Assembly (NCBI GenBank): GCA_024275515.1
Contig: JAJRYZ010000218.1
Coordinates: forward strand, 1 to 35,003
Source of the DNA: Spirochaetota bacterium
GTDB taxonomy: Bacteria; Spirochaetota; Spirochaetia; ARS1246
Length of the DNA: 35,003 bases
Direction of reading: 5' to 3'
Shown: positions 1 to 7,749 of the stretch, piece by piece
Layout: each line of letters begins with the position of its first letter
How positions within the stretch are numbered: position 1 is the stretch's first letter
Position numbers and translations under genes: made by a program
The notes under the pieces: model-generated
Database searches by the model: none
The model's input: only the letters and a program-made list of their open reading frames with translations
Told to the model about the DNA's origin: nothing

Positions 1-491
1 GACGGCCGTCTGAAAGGCGTGGCGACGGTTCGATTCACTCCGCGCCCGACGAACGATATCGCCGAGACGCCGATGACCTCCTCGCACACCGAGACGCACA
101 ATCCGCACAATATGCAGTTCCGTTGAGTTTCGGTAACCGTCGGGTAAGGGGTGCCGTCCACGCCCATTCGTGCGGCGAGCTCGCGCAATTCGCTCGACTC
201 CGGGCACCGCGCGAGCATCAGGTGCATCACTCCTCGGCGGGAGGCGACGGCCCGATCGCTCGAAACCCGCACCGTCGAATCGGAGCGCAGCGGGTAGTTG
301 CACGCGGTTACCATCCGGACGCGTCCACCCGCCTCGACTTCGACCATGCAGATTCTGCACGACGCGGTTTGAGAGAGCGCCGGGTGAAAGCAGAGCGTCG
401 GAATCCACACGTCGACCATTCGAGCGGCCTCGAGAATCGTCGTTTCCTTCGGGACCTCTATTTCCCGGTCGTCGATCGTTACCGTTATCAC
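1..491 (-). CDS. HoxU/NuoG-like iron-sulfur subunit (partial, runs off left edge)
   Basis: Start is GTG at 491, preceded by a GGAGG-type ribosome site just after the stop of the upstream NuoF-like gene (12-nt gap). The 163 visible residues begin with a plant-type [2Fe-2S] ferredoxin fold (Cys34, Cys45, Cys48, Cys64). They continue into a 4Fe-4S ferredoxin motif, C126-x2-C-x2-C-x3-C136. The NuoG-type HxxxCxxC cluster between them is absent, and the segment around residues 94-112 reads more like HoxU, the gamma subunit of NAD-linked hydrogenases. The protein would carry electrons between the flavin subunit encoded upstream and a catalytic subunit. That subunit ([FeFe] or [NiFe] hydrogenase, or formate dehydrogenase) lies outside the window. 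The gene could also be the N-terminus of a longer HydA-like catalytic chain. Family is confident; the enzyme it serves is not. Confidence 0.8.
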   Translation of the reverse strand, partial: MITVTIDDREIEVPKETTILEAARMVDVWIPTLCFHPALSQTASCRICMVEVEAGGRVRMVTACNYPLRSDSTVRVSSDRAVASRRGVMHLMLARCPESSELRELAARMGVDGTPYPTVTETQRNCILCGLCVSVCEEVIGVSAISFVGRGVNRTVATPFRRP

Positions 492-503
492 AGCCAACCT
501 CCG

Positions 504-2387
504 CTACACCTTCGCGATCGCGTTGAACGGGCATTTTTCATAACATATTCCACACTTGGTGCACGTCGTCGGGTCGATCAAATGCGGCTGTTTGCGCTCG
601 CCCGTTATCGCGTCCACCGGGCAGTTTCTTCGGCAGATCGTGCATCCGGTGCAGTCGTCGGGAATAATCTTGTAAGCGAACATTCCCGCACACTCTTTGG
701 CCGGACACACTTTCTTTTCGACGTGTGCGACGTACTCGTCGCGGAAGTAGCGTACCGTCGACAGTACCGGGTTCGCCGCGGTTTGGCCGAGCGCGCACAG
801 CGAGGCGTCGGCCAGAAGTTGCGCGAGCGTCTCGAGAGTTTCGAGGTCGTCGCTTCGGCCTTCGCCCGTGGCGATGCGGTCGAGTATGTCGAGCATCTGT
901 GCCGTGCCTTCTCTGCACGGAGTGCATTTTCCACACGACTCTTCTTTCAAAAAACCGAGGAAGTAGCGCGCGACTCCGACCATACAGGTGTCTTCGTCCA
1001 TGACGATCATGCCGCCCGACCCCATCATCGACCCGAGCCGGGTAAGCTCGTCGAAATCGACCGGCGTATCGAGGCGGTCGGCGGGAATACATCCACCGGA
1101 GGGACCTCCGGTTTGCACCGCCTTGAACCGTTTTCCGTCGCGAACTCCTCCGCCGATCTCCTCGATGATCGTCCGCAACGGCATGCCCATCGGAACTTCG
1201 ACAAGACCCGTATTCCGGACCTTTCCGACCAGACTGAAAACCTTCGTCCCTTTAGAACCTTCGGTCCCGACCGAGGCGAGCGACGCTCCGCCGTTTTCGA
1301 CGATCGAAGGTATATTCGCCCACGTTTCGACGTTGTTCAGCACCGTCGGCATCGAACGAAAGCCGCTTTCAACGGTGTGTACGTACTTCGCCCGCGGCTC
1401 GCCGGTTCTGCCTTCGAGCGAGGCGATAAGCGCGGTCGACTCGCCGCACACGAAAGCGCCGCCTCCGCGGTTGATCCTGATGTCGAAGGAAAACGCGCTC
1501 CCGAGCAGATTCTCTCCCAACAGTCCGCATTTCCGCGCGAGGGAAATCGCGTTTTGGAGATGCTCGATCGCGAGCGGATATTCGTTTCTCACGTAGATGT
1601 AGCCCTGCCGCGCGCCGATCGCGTAGCCGCCGATTGTGAGCCCTTCGATAATGAGGAAGGGATTTCCCTCCATGATCGAGCGGTCCATGAACGCGCCGGG
1701 GTCGCCTTCGTCTCCGTTGCAAATGACGACCTTTTCGTCCCCCTCGGCGTCGCGACACGATCGCCATTTTCGGCCGGTCGGGAATCCGCCCCCGCCGCGT
1801 CCACGAAGACCCGATTTGTCGACCTCATCGATAATCTCCTCCGGCTCCATGGCAGTCAAAGCTTTATCAAGAGCGCGATAGCCTCCGGCGAGCAGATAAT
1901 CGGTAATACTCTTCGGGTCGATCTTTCCGTTGTGCGCAAGCACGATCCGGTGCTGTGCCCGGTAGAACGGGATCGACTCCTCGGTGCGGGCTCGCCGGCC
2001 GCCGGCGGGATCTTCGTAGAGCAGACGTTCGACGATGCGCCCGCTCATGATCGTTTCGCGTACGATCTCTTCCACGTCGAGCTCGCCGACGCCGCGGTAG
2101 AGAATGCCGCCCGGCATGACTTCGACGATCGGCCCCTGTTCGCACAATCCGTGACACCCGACGCACTTGGCTTCGACGGTCACCGACGGTTTCCCGTCGC
2201 CGTTGTCGCCAAGCTCATTCGCGGCCTCGCAGAACAGCTCGTAGAGGCGCTCGGATCCTTTCGCCGCGCATCCGGTGCCGATGCACACGCGAACCGACGA
2301 ATCGGCCCGAACGGCGTTCGCGACATCCTCTCTCCACGCGCGCAACTCTTCGGCGCCTCTTACGATTCTGATCTTCGCTTTGGTCAT
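504..2387 (-). CDS. NuoF/HoxF/HydB-like NADH-binding flavoprotein subunit
   Basis: 627 aa from the ATG at 2387, which overlaps the preceding NuoE-like stop by 4 bp (ATGA). Longer upstream starts in this frame only read through that gene. The N-terminus (about 1-115) is a thioredoxin-like [2Fe-2S] domain with CIGTGC and CVGCHGLC. The middle is the FMN/NADH Rossmann-like Complex I 51-kDa domain, with the glycine-rich GLRGRGGGGFPTG motif and the CNGDEGDPGAF segment. Next comes the ESCGKCTPCREGT 4Fe-4S site. The C-terminus ends in two CxxCxxCxxxCP ferredoxin motifs. This three-part layout is typical of HydB of NAD(P)-linked, often electron-bifurcating, [FeFe] hydrogenases and of related formate dehydrogenase modules. 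It would oxidise or form NAD(P)H at FMN in a soluble cytoplasmic complex. Bifurcation is inferred from architecture only. Confidence 0.93.
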   Translation of the reverse strand: MTKAKIRIVRGAEELRAWREDVANAVRADSSVRVCIGTGCAAKGSERLYELFCEAANELGDNGDGKPSVTVEAKCVGCHGLCEQGPIVEVMPGGILYRGVGELDVEEIVRETIMSGRIVERLLYEDPAGGRRARTEESIPFYRAQHRIVLAHNGKIDPKSITDYLLAGGYRALDKALTAMEPEEIIDEVDKSGLRGRGGGGFPTGRKWRSCRDAEGDEKVVICNGDEGDPGAFMDRSIMEGNPFLIIEGLTIGGYAIGARQGYIYVRNEYPLAIEHLQNAISLARKCGLLGENLLGSAFSFDIRINRGGGAFVCGESTALIASLEGRTGEPRAKYVHTVESGFRSMPTVLNNVETWANIPSIVENGGASLASVGTEGSKGTKVFSLVGKVRNTGLVEVPMGMPLRTIIEEIGGGVRDGKRFKAVQTGGPSGGCIPADRLDTPVDFDELTRLGSMMGSGGMIVMDEDTCMVGVARYFLGFLKEESCGKCTPCREGTAQMLDILDRIATGEGRSDDLETLETLAQLLADASLCALGQTAANPVLSTVRYFRDEYVAHVEKKVCPAKECAGMFAYKIIPDDCTGCTICRRNCPVDAITGERKQPHLIDPTTCTKCGICYEKCPFNAIAKV

Positions 2388-2878
2388 TGTGCGCGTTCCT
2401 CGTCTTGCGCCTCGGGGGACGAAAGTTTTGCGAGGATTTTCAACGCCGAATCCGGAGTGACCCCGTCGTAGTAGGTTTTGTCGACGATCATGACCGGAGC
2501 GAGAGCACACGCGCCGACGCAGTTGACGCCCTGCAGCGTGAAAAGCCGGTCCGCCGTCGTTTCGCCGGGTTCGATCGAGTACTCTTCACATATCGCCTTA
2601 CTGATCCGCGCCGCTCCTTTGAGGTGGCACACCGTTCCCATGCACAGCGTGACCTCGTGTGCTCCCTGAGGAGCGAGTCTGAAGGATGAGTAGAACATCG
2701 CCACGCTGTAGATGCGGCTTAGCGGTATTCCGAGACGCGTCGACAGCGCTTCGAGTTCGTCGGCCGGCAGATAGCCGTGGTCGGACTGCAGATCCTGAAG
2801 CATCGGGATCAGCATCCCGTCGTCGCCCGCGTACCGCTCGACGATCGTCTCGATCAGCTCATGTTTCGTTTCCGCCAC
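2384..2878 (-). CDS. NuoE/HydC-like [2Fe-2S] subunit
   Basis: 164 aa from a GTG at 2878. AAGGAG at 2887-2892 sits 8 nt upstream and overlaps the end of the PP2C gene, which decides this start over the longer reading at 2908. A helical N-terminal domain precedes a thioredoxin-like [2Fe-2S] fold with ligands Cys79, Cys84, Cys120 and Cys124. Length and motif spacing are standard for the 24-kDa subunit of Complex I and for HydC of trimeric hydrogenases. It partners with the NuoF-like protein encoded next, whose start overlaps this stop (ATGA). Its role is electron transfer within a soluble NADH-linked complex. Confidence 0.93.
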   Translation of the reverse strand: MAETKHELIETIVERYAGDDGMLIPMLQDLQSDHGYLPADELEALSTRLGIPLSRIYSVAMFYSSFRLAPQGAHEVTLCMGTVCHLKGAARISKAICEEYSIEPGETTADRLFTLQGVNCVGACALAPVMIVDKTYYDGVTPDSALKILAKLSSPEAQDEERAQ

Positions 2879-2891
2879 CTTCTTCTCTCCT

Positions 2892-4043
2892 TTACACCGT
2901 CTCCACAACGACGATCTTGCCTCGTTGTTTGAGCTCCTCGGCGATCTCGCGAACCACCGTCATCCGCAGGCCGATTTCCTTCGGCAGACCCGGATTCTGG
3001 TGCGCCGGGTTGACTGCGGTTCCAACGATAAAGCGCACCTGATCGACCTCCAGCAAAAGCCGAAGCAGCTCCGCCGCTCCGTCGTTCCGATACCTGACTC
3101 CGTCCCGCTGCACGCCGGCGGTGAGCAATTCCTTGACCCGCGTGAGGGTGAGCATTCCCTCGGATACCAGATCGAACCCTTCCATCCGCGCGATCGGCGG
3201 CACGTCGTCGGTTCCGGTCGACAGGTCGACGTCCAGATGACGCCCGATCCGTTCGGCAACGATCTTCGCGGTCGTTCCGCCGCACACGGCGCGGCGCCCT
3301 GCGCTGCGGAGGAGCCGGTCGACGACCTCTTCCTCCTTCGTTCGGTCCCCCGGCGGTCCGGTCAGTATCGTTGCGCATCGCTCATGACGCACCTTGATAA
3401 CGACGACGCTCACGTCGTCTCCGGGCCGGCCGATGTAGAGGTCGTTGACCGCGTCGGAAATCCGCCCCGCGAACTGATCCGCGGTGTAGTCCTGCCGAGC
3501 CTTCTCTTCGGCGAACTCCGCCACCTTTTCCCACCCCCACCCGAGGGGATAGGCGCCGCCTATCCCTGCGTTGAGCACACCGTCGGAGACGAAGATGATC
3601 CAGTCCCCGTTGACCAGATCGAGGTCGGCCTCGTGAATCATTCGACCCTCGACCTCACGAACGCGAAAATCGATCGGCGTGCAACGACTCGCGTGCAGGA
3701 GAATCGCCTTCGGCGAATCGAACTCGACGATTCGCGCCGCGCCGCCGGCGGCAAACTGCGCAATCGCGAAGGTGCTGTAGGCGAGTTTCCGCACGTTGCA
3801 GACCGGCAGCGTCGCCGTCAGCGTCCGTACCACCTCCTCGATCGCGAGGTCCTCCTTCAGTAACCGCATGACGATTTCGGTCGTAAGCGTGGCGAGGATA
3901 TTGGCCTTGACTCCGCTACCCAGGCCGTCCGAAAGAGCGAGGATAACCGAGTCGCTCTCTCTCGAAACCGATATCGCGTCTCCGCACAACTCTTCACCGT
4001 GTTTGCGGAGCTGCTTTACTCCCCACTCGTAGTGGAGTTTCAT
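2892..4043 (-). CDS. SpoIIE/PP2C-family protein phosphatase
   Basis: 383 aa from ATG 4043. The core has the SpoIIE-type phosphatase pattern: SDGLGSG near residues 37-43, later FVSDGVLNAG and a GRPGDDVSVVVIKV stretch, whose acidic residues bind the metals. About 150 residues follow that I do not recognise. The gene lies between a PAS protein and the NuoE-like subunit in a hydrogenase-type operon, an arrangement I recall from clostridial multimeric [FeFe]-hydrogenase clusters. A regulatory dephosphorylation role is inferred. The start is unusual: the ATG is the downstream copy of a 10-bp target-site duplication flanking a 151-bp MITE-like insertion, and no strong ribosome site precedes it. Initiation probably depends on translation through the insertion, whose ORF ends in ATGA over this start. 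Confidence 0.88.
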   Translation of the reverse strand: MKLHYEWGVKQLRKHGEELCGDAISVSRESDSVILALSDGLGSGVKANILATLTTEIVMRLLKEDLAIEEVVRTLTATLPVCNVRKLAYSTFAIAQFAAGGAARIVEFDSPKAILLHASRCTPIDFRVREVEGRMIHEADLDLVNGDWIIFVSDGVLNAGIGGAYPLGWGWEKVAEFAEEKARQDYTADQFAGRISDAVNDLYIGRPGDDVSVVVIKVRHERCATILTGPPGDRTKEEEVVDRLLRSAGRRAVCGGTTAKIVAERIGRHLDVDLSTGTDDVPPIARMEGFDLVSEGMLTLTRVKELLTAGVQRDGVRYRNDGAAELLRLLLEVDQVRFIVGTAVNPAHQNPGLPKEIGLRMTVVREIAEELKQRGKIVVVETV

Positions 4044-4205
4044 TGAGCAATTCGAAATCTGGCGCGCCGGATTTCGAATTGCCGCCCACAGCAACCGAAA
4101 GCCGGCCATTTTCGTGGCGATTCGTCGGTTCTTCCGGCGACATCGTAGAAAATGGCGCAGCGTCCGATGGCCCCAGCGTCACATTTCGAATTCCTGAGTT
4201 TCATT
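4035..4205. mobile_element. MITE-like element with 10-bp target duplication at a start codon
   Basis: Two identical 10-bp direct copies of GAGTTTCATT (4035-4044 and 4196-4205) bracket 151 bp. The inner ends are imperfect inverted repeats. The left reads AGCAATTCGAAATCTGGCGC and the right, read on the other strand, AGGAATTCGAAATGTGACGC (17 of 20 identical). A second palindrome at the left end (gcaattcgaaatc / gatttcgaattgc, 13-bp perfect arms, 4047-4082) and internal arms GCCATTTTC/GAAAATGGC give further folding. There is no transposase. On the coding strand the duplicated bases contain ATGAAACTC, the first codons of the phosphatase. Removing one copy plus the element restores a TAATG overlap between the PAS stop and the phosphatase start. 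The transposon family that mobilised it is not identifiable. Confidence 0.8.
4040..4204 (-). CDS. 54-codon ORF running through the MITE-like insertion
   Basis: The original phosphatase ATG (complement 4202-4204) still overlaps the PAS stop as TAATG, behind the GAAGAGGAG ribosome site. From it a 54-residue frame reads without interruption across the element and stops at TGA 4040-4042, overlapping the new phosphatase ATG (4041-4043) as ATGA. The peptide is rich in Cys, Arg and Phe and resembles no family I know, so it is probably functionless as a protein. Its likely effect is to carry ribosomes to the displaced phosphatase start and so preserve translational coupling. Whether it is translated is inference. 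Confidence 0.5.
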   Translation of the reverse strand: MKLRNSKCDAGAIGRCAIFYDVAGRTDESPRKWPAFGCCGRQFEIRRARFRIAQ

Positions 4206-4707
4206 ACTCCTCTTCTTCGAACAACTTCATCAATTTGACCAACAGCGTCTTCGTCTCCGCCGTGGTTTCGCCCAGTAAACGAGCGATTTCCTGCGCCGTT
4301 TTCATCTGCCGGGAAATAACTTCCTGCGCGCGCTCGAGCGTTTCCGCCCGCAACGCGCGATAGTGCTGCTTGGCCTTTTCTTCCTCGGAGATATCGATGA
4401 AAATCCCGCAGTAGAGTTCGCCGTTTTCGATGGGGAAAATGCCGGCGCGAAAGCTCACTCCATGATCCGGAACACTCTCGGTAACCGTCAGGTGGCCACC
4501 CTCGGCAATCGCCCGCTCGAAGCACTCCGAGTGGACGTAGTCCGCCGCCGCTTCGCCGAGCAACTCCTCGCCCCTACAGTGAAACATATCGAGAAAAGCC
4601 GGGTTGACGAATCTGATAAGCGTGTCGGTATCGACGAGCAACACTCCGTTGGGAGTCTGCTGCAGAATCGCGTCGATGTATTGAGACGACGATTGGCGTC
4701 CGCTCAT
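4204..4707 (-). CDS. PAS-domain sensor protein with C-terminal coiled coil
   Basis: 167 aa. Residues about 8-115 form one PAS domain: ILQQTPNGVLLVDTDTLIRFVNPAF at the N-terminal cap, a GVSFRAGIFPI-type strand, and the YCGIFIDISEEE exit. A helical, charged tail (about 115-167) follows, with heptad-like spacing and a run of Glu at the end. No kinase, HTH or output domain is present, so it probably acts by protein-protein contact, perhaps on the PP2C phosphatase encoded next. Its ATG overlaps the stop of the thioredoxin-like gene by 4 bp. A ligand (FAD, heme, small molecule) cannot be read from the sequence. The pairing with a PP2C protein suggests a small regulatory module for the hydrogenase/CODH machinery. 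Confidence 0.85.
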   Translation of the reverse strand: MSGRQSSSQYIDAILQQTPNGVLLVDTDTLIRFVNPAFLDMFHCRGEELLGEAAADYVHSECFERAIAEGGHLTVTESVPDHGVSFRAGIFPIENGELYCGIFIDISEEEKAKQHYRALRAETLERAQEVISRQMKTAQEIARLLGETTAETKTLLVKLMKLFEEEE

Positions 4708-4985
4708 TCCTTGATACCGTCTCGATGTTCCGTGCGAGGCTCGACGATCCGCTCGATGAAGGTTTCCACCGCGTCTTCCACCGAAGCGCTCGTAAGCGGT
4801 TCACCGTCGATTTCCCAGTTGAGTCCTTCGCCGCACCGCTCCATGCAAAACGATCCGGATAGCTCCACAGTGTCGGAGAGACGTTCGTGCTTGAGCATTT
4901 CGTTAAACCTCATGATCAAGCTCCGGGCGCCCTTAATGTGGCACGAGCTGCCGACGCATACTCGTACGTTCCGGATCGTTTCCAA
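4704..4985 (-). CDS. Thioredoxin-like [2Fe-2S] ferredoxin
   Basis: 93 aa, starting with TTG at 4985 and GGAGG 6 nt upstream. The sequence has the NuoE-like C-terminal thioredoxin fold only: VCVGSSCHIKGA and SFCMERCGEG supply four Cys with C-x4-5-C and C-x3-C spacing. Such stand-alone domains accompany NAD-linked hydrogenase gene sets and resemble the N-terminal domain of the NuoF-like protein in this operon. It likely carries one [2Fe-2S] cluster and works in the cytoplasm. It sits 13 nt after cooF and overlaps the PAS gene start, so it is translated with both. Which partner it serves (CooF or the flavin subunit) is unknown. Confidence 0.85.
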   Translation of the reverse strand: METIRNVRVCVGSSCHIKGARSLIMRFNEMLKHERLSDTVELSGSFCMERCGEGLNWEIDGEPLTSASVEDAVETFIERIVEPRTEHRDGIKE

Positions 4986-4998
4986 ACCGTCCCTCCGG

Positions 4999-5532
4999 CT
5001 AGCTCACCGTCTGCGATTCTGCGCTTCGTTGCGCCGCGACGAGCCGCTGTGCCGTGTCGATTCGCTTCTCCCGCGTGCTGATCTGTTCGTCTTCGAAATG
5101 CAGCGCCCTGGTGGGGCACGAGGAGACGCAGGCCGGACCCTTGCCCCGCGCGGCCCGCTCGATACACAGATCGCATTTGTAGGAGCTCTTGCCGCCTGCT
5201 TTCATTGAAATCATCCCGAACGGGCACGCCTGAACGCACATCGAACAGCCGATGCACTTCTGTTCGTCGACAAGCACCGGCTTCCCCGGCGCCAACCGTT
5301 TGACCGCGCCGGTCGGGCAGGCGATCTCGCAGGCGGGTTGATCGCACTGTTGGCAGTTGACCGGAACGGGAAGACCGCGAAACGACTCGACGTTTATGCG
5401 GTAGTAAGCGACTTCGCCGCGCATCATCATCGTTTCGATATCCTTCGACTCCGAATGAGAAATCGCGCACGCGAGCTCGCAGGTATGGCATCCAAGACAC
5501 CGATCGATCGTCACGGTAATGTGTTTCGACAT
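4999..5532 (-). CDS. cooF: CooF-like polyferredoxin, electron partner of CODH
   Basis: 177 aa with four [4Fe-4S] motifs in the DMSO-reductase-beta/CooF order: RCLGCHTCELAC (Cys12-22), NCQQCDQPACEIACP, KCIGCSMCVQACP, and KCDLCIERAARGKGPACVSSCP. The ATG at 5532 lies 4 nt after the cooS stop, with GGAG overlapping that stop, so the two are co-translated. In Rhodospirillum and Carboxydothermus, CooF takes electrons from the B/D clusters of CooS and hands them to a hydrogenase or other acceptor. Here the acceptor genes downstream are NuoE/NuoF/HoxU-like rather than a membrane energy-converting hydrogenase, which implies a soluble NAD(H)-linked route. No signal peptide or TAT motif is present. Confidence 0.9.
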   Translation of the reverse strand: MSKHITVTIDRCLGCHTCELACAISHSESKDIETMMMRGEVAYYRINVESFRGLPVPVNCQQCDQPACEIACPTGAVKRLAPGKPVLVDEQKCIGCSMCVQACPFGMISMKAGGKSSYKCDLCIERAARGKGPACVSSCPTRALHFEDEQISTREKRIDTAQRLVAAQRSAESQTVS

Positions 5533-5536
5533 CGCG

Positions 5537-7462
5537 CTACTCCGCCTGCGGGAAAGGCTGCTCGTACATCATCGGCTTGAGTTTGAGCGCCTTACGTTTC
5601 TTGTCTATATGCCGGAGCATCTTATGCGCGGCCTCGATCGGGTCCATCTCCCACTCCCAGCGCCCACCGGTGTCGGCTTCGATCCCGTCGGTCAGGTAGC
5701 TGTTAAGCGCGGCGCTTCCGGCCACAGGAAGCGGCTTGCCGATGACCGTGTAGACGCCCGACGCGACGAAGTAGAAACCGATACAGACCGCCTTTTCGGA
5801 CATCCATTCGGGCGCCGCGCCCGCGGCGGGCAAATCGCTGATGTCTTCGCCGAGCCCCCCTTCGGCAACGACGTTGGTGAGCACCCGCAGGATGCGGCTG
5901 TTGTCAAGACACGCGCCCATATGAAGAACGGGCGGTATGCCGACGGCCCTGCAGACCTCTTTGAGGCCTTCCCCCGCGTATGTGAGCGCAGCTTCCGGTT
6001 GCATCAACCCGTGTTTTGCGCAGGTGATCGAGTTGCACCCGGTCGAAGCAACGAGCACGTCGTTCGCCAGGAGCTCCTTTACGATCGTCAGATGCCCTTC
6101 TTCGAACTCGACGTTCGGGTTCGAGCATCCCACCACTCCCGCAAGACCCCGGATGCGCCCCGCGATGATCGCGTCGTTCAGCGGTCTGTAGGTGGACCGG
6201 TACGTCCCGCCGAGAAACTGAAACACCGACTCGGTCGTAAAGCCCGCGACGGCCCGCTCGGCGACGTCGGGGATGAAGGTGCGCTGACCGTCGCGGTTAG
6301 GGAAGTTGTCGATGGCCGCCTCGAGCAGCTGCGTCGCGGTTTCGATCGCCCTGTGCTCGTCGAACTCAATGTGCTCGAAACCCGGCATCTGCGCCTTGGG
6401 CGAGGTGCTCACGAGCTTGGTATGGAAGCATTCGGCGGTCTTGTCGAGACCGGGCCAGATGCACTGGACGTCGACGATCATCATGTCGACAACACCGGTC
6501 ATGATCGCAAGTTCCTGCTGCATATAGCTCCCGGCCAGAGGAATGCCGTGACGCATCATTATTTCGTTCGCGGTACAACAGATGCCCGAAAGGTTGATCC
6601 CTTTGGCGCCGACCTTTTTCGCGCGCTCGGCGAGTTTTTTGTCCTTCGAGATCACGGCGATCACATCCGAAAGCGTCGGCTCGTGTCCGTGAACGACCAC
6701 GTTGACATAGTCCTTTTTCAGAACGCCGAGGTTCGCCATCGTTCGCAGCGGTTTGGGCAGGCTGAAAATGACGTCGGAGAGCTCGGTCCCGATCATCGAG
6801 CCTCCCCATCCGTCGGCGAGAGACGTCCGCATCCCCTGCATAATAATGTTTTTATAATCGGCGTCGACGCCGATGTGAGTTCGGTGCATGGTTTCGACGA
6901 CTTCACGATCTATCGCCCGCGGAACGATCCCGAGCTCTTCCCAGATCTTGTACCGCGCGGCGGGCGCCGTCTTCACCATGCGAACGGTGCCTTCCGATTG
7001 GCCGAACTCGGTCAGAACTTCTTTGGCCACCTCGGCGGCGATATCCATAATTTCGCGGTCCTTCGTCTCGACGCCGTAGACGGCGGCAACCGCCCTTAGC
7101 TTGCTTTCGCTTTTGATCGAGTAAGCGCTCTTCGGGTCTTTGACGATCAACGCCAATGTGTGGGCGACGTCGCGTCCGTGGTCCGAGTGCGCCGCGGCGC
7201 CGGCTGCGATCATCCGCACGATATGTCGTGCGGCGATGGTGTCCGCGGTAGCGCCGCAAACTCCGGTTTTCGGTCCGTTTCCGAACGGGTCGATTCGACA
7301 CGGTCCCATGCTGCAGTGTCGACAGCAAAGCCCCAGGGTTCCGAACCCGCACTGCGGCTGCATCGCATCGTAGCGATCCCACACGGTCTCGTGTTGCTCG
7401 GCCTCGGCGTGTCTCACCATCTGCTGCGTGGCCGCATCTGCAAATTTCAGTTCCCTCGCCAT
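5537..7462 (-). CDS. cooS: Anaerobic Ni-Fe carbon monoxide dehydrogenase, catalytic subunit
   Basis: 641 aa, standard CooS length, ATG at 7462 behind GGGAGG. It interconverts CO + H2O and CO2 + 2e- + 2H+ at the Ni-4Fe-5S C-cluster. D-cluster Cys38 and Cys46, and B-cluster Cys47, 50, 55 and 69, are present. C-cluster ligands are visible in order: the VHGHEP His (258/260), GICCTANE Cys295/296, DVQC Cys334, VVGCSNPN Cys446, TGCNS Cys476 and HMGAC Cys518. The SEKAV lysine (557) corresponds to the catalytic Lys. His92, His95 and His101 belong to the proton/histidine track. Nothing is missing, so the enzyme should be active. No acetyl-CoA synthase or corrinoid protein gene lies nearby, so it acts as a stand-alone CODH. 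Downstream neighbours point to electron exchange with NAD(H) and possibly H2. Confidence 0.97.
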   Translation of the reverse strand: MARELKFADAATQQMVRHAEAEQHETVWDRYDAMQPQCGFGTLGLCCRHCSMGPCRIDPFGNGPKTGVCGATADTIAARHIVRMIAAGAAAHSDHGRDVAHTLALIVKDPKSAYSIKSESKLRAVAAVYGVETKDREIMDIAAEVAKEVLTEFGQSEGTVRMVKTAPAARYKIWEELGIVPRAIDREVVETMHRTHIGVDADYKNIIMQGMRTSLADGWGGSMIGTELSDVIFSLPKPLRTMANLGVLKKDYVNVVVHGHEPTLSDVIAVISKDKKLAERAKKVGAKGINLSGICCTANEIMMRHGIPLAGSYMQQELAIMTGVVDMMIVDVQCIWPGLDKTAECFHTKLVSTSPKAQMPGFEHIEFDEHRAIETATQLLEAAIDNFPNRDGQRTFIPDVAERAVAGFTTESVFQFLGGTYRSTYRPLNDAIIAGRIRGLAGVVGCSNPNVEFEEGHLTIVKELLANDVLVASTGCNSITCAKHGLMQPEAALTYAGEGLKEVCRAVGIPPVLHMGACLDNSRILRVLTNVVAEGGLGEDISDLPAAGAAPEWMSEKAVCIGFYFVASGVYTVIGKPLPVAGSAALNSYLTDGIEADTGGRWEWEMDPIEAAHKMLRHIDKKRKALKLKPMMYEQPFPQAE

Positions 7463-7749
7463 GTCTTAACCTCCCTTCGCGAGTGCTCCCCGAACAGAGT
7501 CGCCCGGCGACTCGTATGCTCCGGCGTATTCGATTCGATCGGTAGAATGGCTTTGGAAAGGCGTGGGGTGATCAGCATCGCCATACCTCACAATCGTCCG
7601 TAATCGAATATTTTTGGTAATCAGAATTCCGGCCGTCGATACCGACGGGGCGACCCGTCTTTCCGACGTCGGAACGCCGGGAGTGTATCGACCGGGCGGC
7701 TACAGTGTAGCGATTGTAGCAATACCGCGCAAGATCGAAAGCGGCCGGG
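7463..7749. other. 287-bp gap between cooC and cooS
   Basis: No convincing gene is present. It holds a GC-rich hairpin (gacggg-gcga-cccgtc, 7644-7659) and the palindrome ccgacgtcgg at 7663-7672. An AT-richer stretch (about 7590-7630, on the coding strand reading ...accaaaaatattcgatta) lies upstream of the cooS ribosome site. The hairpin follows cooC on the minus strand without a T run, so it could be a weak terminator or mRNA processing site. A separate cooS promoter in the AT-rich part is possible, but I cannot place convincing -35/-10 boxes. Confidence 0.4.

Noticed and set aside
123-2471. Very long plus-strand open frame (782 codons) opposite the NuoF-like gene
   Set aside because: It is Arg/His/Asp-rich with no domain pattern, and lies antisense to a gene with complete flavin and iron-sulfur motifs. 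Long shadow frames are common in GC-rich DNA.
5537-7462. Complete Wood-Ljungdahl carbonyl branch
   Set aside because: No acetyl-CoA synthase, corrinoid protein or methyltransferase genes are in the window; only a stand-alone CODH and its maturation and electron-transfer partners.
7644-7672. Intrinsic terminator after cooC
   Set aside because: The stem is only 6 bp and lacks a U run on the minus strand. It is noted as a hairpin only.
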